Positions 14,293-19,165 of a DNA stretch of 19,165 nucleotides are shown in pieces. The notes beneath the pieces are model-generated. The model did no database searches and had not been told where the DNA came from. It was given only the letters and a program-made list of their open reading frames with translations. Position numbers and translations under genes: made by a program. This DNA is from JAWLCG01 sp041687295 (GTDB lineage: Bacteria; Planctomycetota; Phycisphaerae; SM23-33; FEN-1343), in contig JAWLCG010000050.1 in the NCBI GenBank assembly GCA_041687295.1, positions 1 to 19,165 of the forward strand, read 5' to 3'. Position 1 is the stretch's first letter; each line of letters opens with the position of its first letter.

Positions 14293-14357
14293 CTTGGAGA
14301 GAGGACCTTGCCCCCGCGTTCGGCCGCCCCGGAGGGTCCCTACAGGTCTCCAGGTTC

Positions 14358-15167
14358 CTACTTCAGCTTGATCTTCTTGGGGTCGAAGTCGGGCTGGGGG
14401 TACTCCATGCCAAGGCCCTCGAGGGTCTGGCGGAGGATGGTCGAGACGGCCAGGTTGCGGAACCACTTATGGTCGGAGGGGATCACGTACCACGGGGCCG
14501 CCGGCGTGGAGCACTGGGTCAGGGCGTCGTGGTAGGCGGACTGGTAGGCGTCCCAGCACTTGCGCTCCTCGAAGTCCTGGGGGTTGAACTTCCAGTGTTT
14601 GGTCGGGTCGTCGAGGCGTTTCTGGAGCCGCCGCAGCTGTTCGTCACGGCTGATGTGCAGGAAGAACTTGACGATGGTGACGTCGCTGGCGGTGAGCATG
14701 GCCTCGAAGGCGTTGATCTGCTCGTAGCGCTTCATCCAGACGCGGCGGGGTACCAGCTCGTGGACGCGGACGATCAGCACGTCCTCGTAGTGCGAGCGGT
14801 TGAACACGCCGATCTCGCCGCGGGCGGGCATGGCCCGGTGGATCCGCCAGAGGAAGTCGTGGCTCAGCTCCTCGGGCGTGGGGGCCTTGAAGCTCGTCAC
14901 GCGGCAGCTGGCCGGGTTGAGCGGCCCGAAGACGTGCCGCACGCAGCCGTCCTTGCCCCCGGCGTCGAGGGCCTGGAAGACCACCAGCACGGCATGGCGG
15001 GCCTGGGCGTAGAGGACGCGCTGGAGGTCCTGCAGGGCCTCGATGTTCTTCTTGAAGGGCTTCTTCGCGTGGTCCTTGTCGAAACCGAGGGTCTGGCCCG
15101 GGTCGCGGACGGCCAGGTCCAGCGGCTCGCCGGGGGTCACGATGAAGGTCTCGCGATAGTCGGCCAT
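14358..15167 (-). CDS. ppk2: PPK2-family polyphosphate kinase, class III-like
   Basis: This 269-residue protein is a single-domain PPK2, which uses polyP to phosphorylate nucleoside mono- or diphosphates. It carries the Walker A FQALDAGGKDG (64-74) and the Walker B/lid stretch GEIGVFNRSHYEDVLIVRVH (117-136). The lid region HDFLWRIHRAMPARGE (103-118) is typical of the class III/PPK2_rel_1 group, which can act on both AMP and ADP. The C-terminus WYVIPSDHKWFRN (226-238) matches the family. The only oddity is NPASC (84-88) where NPQG is commoner. AGAGGAA about 6 bases before the ATG fixes the start. It is the third polyP gene on this strand. Family is firm; substrate preference is inferred from subgroup motifs. 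Confidence 0.94.
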   Translation of the reverse strand: MADYRETFIVTPGEPLDLAVRDPGQTLGFDKDHAKKPFKKNIEALQDLQRVLYAQARHAVLVVFQALDAGGKDGCVRHVFGPLNPASCRVTSFKAPTPEELSHDFLWRIHRAMPARGEIGVFNRSHYEDVLIVRVHELVPRRVWMKRYEQINAFEAMLTASDVTIVKFFLHISRDEQLRRLQKRLDDPTKHWKFNPQDFEERKCWDAYQSAYHDALTQCSTPAAPWYVIPSDHKWFRNLAVSTILRQTLEGLGMEYPQPDFDPKKIKLK

Positions 15168-15204
15168 GGGCTGTTCCTCTCACACGATTCAACCAGGTCA
15201 ACCC

Positions 15205-15370
15205 GTCCGGGTGCCGTGGCGGCGGTTTGTGCAGCCTGGAAGGTGGGGCTCCGCTCCGCTGCGCCCCAGCCTACGGCCCGGGCCTCCGCCATCGAAGACC
15301 CCGGGCAAGCCCGGGCCTATATAGGGCGCCATGGGAGCGCAAGGCGTCCTCGCCGGCAGTGCCCGCTTTA
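15205..15370. repeat. Degenerate repeat cluster between ppk2 and xfp
   Basis: A decayed module C (GTGCCGTGGCGGCGGTTTG at 15211-15229) is followed by the GACCCCGGGCAAGCCCGGGC palindrome with CTATATAGGGC flank (15298-15328) and a worn form of the 32-bp module (about 15327-15370). It fills most of the 222-bp gap 15168-15389, just beyond the phosphoketolase stop. No gene is supported there. Confidence 0.6.
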
Positions 15371-15389
15371 CCTTCTTTATCGACCGGCG

Positions 15390-17786
15390 TCAGGCCTGGC
15401 TCCACTGCCAGTGGCGGACGACGGGCAGGTCCTGGCCGTGGCGGCGGATGTAGTCGGCGTGCTCGCGGAGCAGCCCCTCGTGTCGGCGGATGATCCGCTC
15501 GGCCTGGGCGGCGACGGCGGGCCGGCGGGCGGCGATGGCGCGGGCGGCCTGGATGACCAGGTGGAAGCGGCTCGAGCGGTTGCGGACCTGCATGTCGAAC
15601 GGCGTGGTGGTGGTGCCCTCCTCGCGGTAGCCGTTGACGTCGAATCGGTCGGCCGCCCCGGGGCGCTCCCACAGCAGCTGCTTGATCGCCGAGGTGTAGC
15701 CGTGAAAGTTCACGATCACCGGCACGCCGGGCGGGAAGAGCCGCTCGAAGGCCCGCTCGTCCATCCCCGAGGGGTACTTCTGCGGGATGCCCAGCACCAT
15801 CAGCCGACAGACGTTCACCACGCGGACGCGCCAGGTGGGCGCCTGCTCGGCGAGGATCTGGGCGGCCGCCATCACCTCCAGCGTCAGCGAGTCGCCGCAG
15901 CCCATCAGCACCACCTCGGGGTCCTCGCCGTCGTTCGTGCCCGCCCAGGGCCAGACGCTCGCCCCGTGGAGGGTGTGGTCGATGGCCTCGTCCATGGCCA
16001 GCCACTGCGGCATGGGCTGCTTGCCCGCGACGATCAGGTTGATCCGGTCGGTCGAGGCCAGGCAGTGCGCCATCGCTGCTAGCACGCAGTTGGCGTCGGG
16101 CGGCAGGTAGATGCGGTAGGTATGGCCCTTCTTGGTCAGCAGGCTGTTGATGAACCCCGGGCCCTGATGGCTGTAGCCGTTGTGCTCCTGGCGCCAGCTC
16201 TCGCTGGTCAGCAGGTAGTTCAGGGCGCTGAGGGGGCGGCGCCACTCGACCTCGAGGCTGGCCTTGAGGAACTTGGCGAACTGGTTCATCATGCCGTCGA
16301 CGATGGCGATGAAGGCCTCGTAGCACGGGAACAGCCCGTGTCGGCCCGTCAGCAGGTAGCCCTGCAGCCAGCCCTGGCAGTTGTGCTCGCTGAGGATCTC
16401 CATCACCCGCCCGTCGCGGGCGATGTGCTCGGCCTCGGGCGGGATGGGCCAGTTGTACTGGCGGGCGGTGACCTCGAGGGTGGCGCCGAGGCGGTTGCTC
16501 TCCAGCTCGTCGGGGCAGACGATGCGGAAGTTGCGGGCCTGGGCGTTGCGATCGATCACGTCGCGAAGGTAGCGGCCGAGCACCTTCATGGCGCTGGCGG
16601 TCTCGGCGCCGCTCTCGCCGACGTCGACGGCGTGGGCCCGCAGGTCGGGCAGCTCCAGGGGCCGACGGATCCGCCCGCCGAAGCCGTGGGGGTTCATCGC
16701 CATGCGTCGGTCGCCGGCGGGGCAGAGCGCCAGGATGTCCTCGGCCGGTCGGCAGGCGTCGTCGAGCAGCTCCTCCAGGCGGTAGCTCCGCAGCCAGGCG
16801 TCGAGCTGGGTGCGGTGGCCGGGGTCGGCGCGGACCTCCTCCAGGGGCACCTGGTGGGAGCGCCAGGTGCCCTCGACGGGCTGGCCCTCGACCCGCACCG
16901 GACCGGTCATGCCCTTGGGCGTCTGCAGGATCACCATCGGCCAGGCGGGCCGGGCGGGCGGCTCGCCGGCGCGGGCGGCGGCCTGGATGGCGCCGATGGC
17001 GCCCAGGGCCCAGTCGAACGCCGCGGCCAGGTCGGCGTCGAGGTCGCGGTCCTCGCTGGCAGCGACGAACCGCACGGAGTGGCCGTAGCCGGTGAACAGG
17101 GCCATGAGCTCCTCGTCGGTCATGGTTGCGAAGAGCGTCGGCGAGGCGATCTTCCAGCGGTTCAGGTGCAGGATGGGCAGCACGGCCCCGTCGGTGGCGG
17201 GGTTGAGAAACTTGTTGCTGTGCCACGCCCCAGCCGTCGGGCCGGTCTCGGCCTCGCCGTCGCCGATGATGCAGGCGACGAGCAGGTCGGGGTTGTCCAG
17301 GGCGGCCCCGTAGGCGGTGGCCAGGGCGTAGCCCAGCTCGCCGCCCTCGTTGAGCGTGCCCGGCAGGCCCGGGAACAGGTGGCTCGGGAACCCGCCGGGC
17401 CGGCTGAAGGCGGCGACGAGTCGGCCCAGGCCCTCCGCGTCGCGGGTGAGCTGGGGGTAGAACTCCGCCAGCGTGCCCTCGAGCCACAGGTTGGCCAGGT
17501 TGGCGGCCGCCCCGTGGCCCGGGCCGGTCACCAGCAGGATCGAGGCGTCCGTGTCGACGATCAGCCGATTCAGGTGCGCGTACACCAGGTTGATGCCCGG
17601 ACAGGTGCCCCAGTGGCCCAGCAGGCGCGGCTTGATGTGCTCGGCGGCCAAGGGCTCGCGGAGCGTGGCGTTGTCCTGCAGGTACACCTGGGCGGCCGCC
17701 AGGTAGTTGACGAGCCGGCGGTAGCGGCGCAGCGATTCAAGCGTCCGCTGCGGCAGCGGGGCCGAGGGCGTGGCGTCGTGATCCAT
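15390..17786 (-). CDS. xfp: Xylulose-5-phosphate/fructose-6-phosphate phosphoketolase
   Basis: This 798-residue thiamine-diphosphate enzyme splits xylulose 5-phosphate (or fructose 6-phosphate) with Pi to acetyl-phosphate and glyceraldehyde 3-phosphate (or erythrose 4-phosphate). The family length is met. Motifs: GHWGTCPGINLVYAHLNRLI with the expected active-site His (57-76), VTGPGHGAAA (86-95), the ThDP/Mg region GDGEAETGPTAGAWHSNKFL (175-194), HLNRWKI (207-213), and later HNGYSHQGPGFI (about 518-529). I use the ATG at 17786, with GGGGAGG upstream, rather than the open frame to 17873. It is divergent from the GH130 gene across 144 bp. No acetate kinase or phosphotransacetylase, the usual partners, is in the window. 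Confidence 0.97.
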   Translation of the reverse strand: MDHDATPSAPLPQRTLESLRRYRRLVNYLAAAQVYLQDNATLREPLAAEHIKPRLLGHWGTCPGINLVYAHLNRLIVDTDASILLVTGPGHGAAANLANLWLEGTLAEFYPQLTRDAEGLGRLVAAFSRPGGFPSHLFPGLPGTLNEGGELGYALATAYGAALDNPDLLVACIIGDGEAETGPTAGAWHSNKFLNPATDGAVLPILHLNRWKIASPTLFATMTDEELMALFTGYGHSVRFVAASEDRDLDADLAAAFDWALGAIGAIQAAARAGEPPARPAWPMVILQTPKGMTGPVRVEGQPVEGTWRSHQVPLEEVRADPGHRTQLDAWLRSYRLEELLDDACRPAEDILALCPAGDRRMAMNPHGFGGRIRRPLELPDLRAHAVDVGESGAETASAMKVLGRYLRDVIDRNAQARNFRIVCPDELESNRLGATLEVTARQYNWPIPPEAEHIARDGRVMEILSEHNCQGWLQGYLLTGRHGLFPCYEAFIAIVDGMMNQFAKFLKASLEVEWRRPLSALNYLLTSESWRQEHNGYSHQGPGFINSLLTKKGHTYRIYLPPDANCVLAAMAHCLASTDRINLIVAGKQPMPQWLAMDEAIDHTLHGASVWPWAGTNDGEDPEVVLMGCGDSLTLEVMAAAQILAEQAPTWRVRVVNVCRLMVLGIPQKYPSGMDERAFERLFPPGVPVIVNFHGYTSAIKQLLWERPGAADRFDVNGYREEGTTTTPFDMQVRNRSSRFHLVIQAARAIAARRPAVAAQAERIIRRHEGLLREHADYIRRHGQDLPVVRHWQWSQA

Positions 17787-17821
17787 GGGTCCTCCCCTGG
17801 GCATGAACGGGTCCTGCTTCA

Positions 17822-17850
17822 TTTGTAGACCCCGCCGGTGCCCGGGCCAA
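17822..17850 (-). promoter_or_regulatory. Candidate xfp promoter
   Basis: On the minus strand TTGGCC (17850 to 17845) and TACAAA (17827 to 17822) are 17 bp apart, about 35 bp before the chosen ATG at 17786. It gives a short leader with room for the ribosome-binding site. It overlaps neither the opposing promoter at 17865-17892 nor any gene. Confidence 0.4.
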
Positions 17851-17864
17851 GCGGCCGGCGCGGT

Positions 17865-17892
17865 TTGACCCATCGGGCCAAGCCCCTACAAT
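17865..17892 (+). promoter_or_regulatory. Good sigma70-type promoter for the GH130 gene
   Basis: TTGACC (17865-17870) and TACAAT (17887-17892) are 16 bp apart, each one base from consensus. The predicted start lies about 30 bp before the ATG at 17931. This is the best promoter in the window. Confidence 0.6.
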
Positions 17893-17930
17893 TCCCAGGA
17901 CCGGCAGGACTCGCACCGAGGGGAGGCCCC

Positions 17931-18980
17931 ATGAAGGACACCGACCACACCCATCCGCCCGAGCAGCAGAAGCCCGACGGCCCGGTCGGCACGCCGGTGG
18001 GCGTCGAACAGAACCAGGACCCCATCTTCCGCCGATCGCCGCACAACCCGATCCTCACGCCGCGGGACATGCCCCTGCCGGCCGAGGCCGTGCTCAACCC
18101 CGGCGTCGCCGAGCACGACGGGCAGGTGGTGCTGCTGCTGCGCGTGGAGGACGCCAGCGGCCTGTCGAGCCTCTTCGTCGCCCGCAGCGACAACGGGGTA
18201 GACGGCTGGCAGATCGCACCCAAGCCGCTGCTGGCCTACGGCGACCCCCGCTGGACCTACGAGCGCTGGGGCTGCGAGGACGCCCGGGTCACCTGGATCG
18301 AGGAGAAGCAGGCCTGGTACATCACCTACACCGCCTACTCCTCGGCCGGGGCGGCCGTCGGGCTGGCCAAGACCACCGACTTCGAGCAGGTCGAGCGGAT
18401 TGGGCTGATCTTCGCGCCCAACAACAAGGACGCCTCGATCTTCCCCTGCCGCTTCGATGGGCGCTGGGCGGCCCTGCACCGTCCCGAGGCCGGGGGGGGC
18501 ATCGAGAACATCTGGATCGCCTACTCGCCCGACCTGGTGCACTGGGGCGAGCCCCACTGCGTCCTGCGCGAGGGACACGGGCCCGCCTGGGACGCCGTCA
18601 AGGTCGGTGGCGGCCCCCCGCCGCTGCGCACCGACGCCGGCTGGCTGATGCTCTACCACGGCGTCAAGGCCTACGGCGGACAACTGGTCTACCGCAACGG
18701 CCTGGCCCTGCTGGACCGCGACAAGCCCCACCGCGTGATCGCCCGCGCGCCCAACAGCATCTTTCGGCCGGCCGCCCTGTACGAGCAGACCGGCCTGGTG
18801 CCCAACGTCGTCTTCCCCACCGGCTGGCTGCTCCGCGGCGACGAGCTGTGGACCTACTACGGCGCCGCCGACACCACCGTCTGCCTCGCCATCGCCAAAC
18901 TCCGCGACGTGCTCGAACCGCTGGAAAGCGAGGTCGAATCCTCCGCCGTCATCGCCAGCGAACCGAAAACCGAGCCCTGA
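17931..18980 (+). CDS. GH130 family beta-mannoside phosphorylase-like enzyme
   Basis: I use the ATG at 17931 (349 residues) because GAGGGGAGG precedes it; the frame is open from 17838 without a ribosome site. GH130 enzymes are five-bladed propellers that use Pi to split beta-mannosidic links, giving alpha-mannose 1-phosphate. Visible motifs: FRRSPHNPIL (33-42), LNPGV (55-59), ERWGCEDARVTWI with the expected catalytic Asp117 (111-123), NNKDASIFPCRFDGRWAALH (164-183) and HRP (183-185), then WDAVKVGGGPPPL (about 222-234) and LMLYHGVKAYG. There is no signal peptide, so it is cytoplasmic. The first 30 residues are low-complexity and charged. It is divergent from phosphoketolase, with facing promoters. 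Exact disaccharide substrate cannot be read. Confidence 0.92.
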   Translation: MKDTDHTHPPEQQKPDGPVGTPVGVEQNQDPIFRRSPHNPILTPRDMPLPAEAVLNPGVAEHDGQVVLLLRVEDASGLSSLFVARSDNGVDGWQIAPKPLLAYGDPRWTYERWGCEDARVTWIEEKQAWYITYTAYSSAGAAVGLAKTTDFEQVERIGLIFAPNNKDASIFPCRFDGRWAALHRPEAGGGIENIWIAYSPDLVHWGEPHCVLREGHGPAWDAVKVGGGPPPLRTDAGWLMLYHGVKAYGGQLVYRNGLALLDRDKPHRVIARAPNSIFRPAALYEQTGLVPNVVFPTGWLLRGDELWTYYGAADTTVCLAIAKLRDVLEPLESEVESSAVIASEPKTEP

Positions 18981-19009
18981 GCCGCCCCCACGCCCGCGGG
19001 AAAGAAGAA

Positions 19010-19078
19010 GGTTCTTCACCGAACTGCGGGGACGCAACCGGTGTCTGACTTGTCGTCCCCGCAGATCAGTGAAGAACC
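19010..19078. repeat. Imperfect inverted repeat with 25-bp arms
   Basis: The left arm 19010-19034 (begins GGTTCTTCAC, ends CTGCGGGGACG) and the right arm 19054-19078 (begins CGTCCCCGCAG, ends GTGAAGAACC) are inverted copies with two mismatches, around a 19-nt loop. It starts 29 bp after the GH130 stop codon. There is no T-tract, so a conventional intrinsic terminator is not supported. It may be an mRNA-end structure or a small palindromic element. Confidence 0.65.
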
Positions 19079-19099
19079 AAGACAAAGCGTTCGGATGCC

Positions 19100-19165
19100 G
19101 TGGCTACGCCGTTTGTGGCCACAGAGCGTCGGCCCATCTCGTAGGCCGGACGCAGTCCGGCTGGG
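19100..19165 (+). repeat. Modules C and E, last copy, cut by the window end
   Basis: Hairpin module C at 19100-19122 (arms GTGGCTAC and GTGGCCAC, one U-G wobble) is followed by the module E palindrome GCCGGAC/GTCCGGC at 19144-19160 and the TGGG flank. This is the same pairing as at 6734-6852. The window ends within the repeat. Confidence 0.65.

Noticed and set aside
14256..17828. Plus-strand open frames opposite ppk2 and xfp
   Set aside because: Antisense to genes with catalytic motifs; composition is typical of GC-rich shadow frames.
17787..17873. Longer start for phosphoketolase at 17873
   Set aside because: No ribosome site there, and it would cover the candidate promoter; the ATG at 17786 has GGGGAGG and gives the family length.
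17886..19085. 399-codon minus-strand frame opposite GH130
   Set aside because: Starts inside the 25-bp inverted repeat and covers the GH130 gene and its promoter; no domain sense.

Overview
The window looks like chromosomal DNA of a GC-rich, free-living Planctomycetota bacterium, most likely class Phycisphaerae or an uncultured relative. The signs are a secreted beta-helix protein ending in a planctomycete-style pair of dockerin-like repeats plus a PEP-CTERM tail, a URO-D paralogue of unknown role, and very GC-rich third codon positions. The taxonomy is inferred from gene style; no rRNA or tRNA is visible.

Layout: 264-1540 (minus) is a two-gene operon of a membrane-anchored protein of unknown function and LemA. 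1831-5114 (minus) is a second pair: a secreted parallel beta-helix protein followed by a URO-D superfamily protein. 5348-6709 (plus) is a cytoplasmic FG-GAP-like beta-propeller, and 7137-8255 (plus) a membrane-anchored propeller-like protein. 8873-9577 (minus) is an orphan gene of foreign codon style between two near-identical 250-bp repeats. 9949-15167 (minus) holds three polyphosphate genes: ppk1, a Ppx/GppA-HD phosphatase and a PPK2-family kinase. 15390-17786 (minus) is phosphoketolase, and 17931-18980 (plus) is a GH130 glycoside phosphorylase, divergent from it with facing promoters.

The right half has a common chemistry: every enzyme makes, breaks or uses a phosphoanhydride, or uses inorganic phosphate. 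PPK1 stores ATP phosphate as polyP, Ppx releases Pi, and PPK2 moves polyP phosphate to nucleotides. Phosphoketolase spends Pi to make acetyl-phosphate, and GH130 spends Pi to make a sugar 1-phosphate. Each assignment rests on visible motifs; the idea of one phosphate-economy neighbourhood is inference.

The intergenic spaces are unusual. They hold a modular family of short palindromic repeats, several at four or more sites. One 32-bp module supplies the stop codon of both ppk1 and the ppx gene. Another is a hairpin whose stem keeps pairing through compensatory and wobble changes. These repeats, and the foreign gene between two copies of them, are the best leads here. No CRISPR array, transposase, integrase, phage gene or defence system was found.
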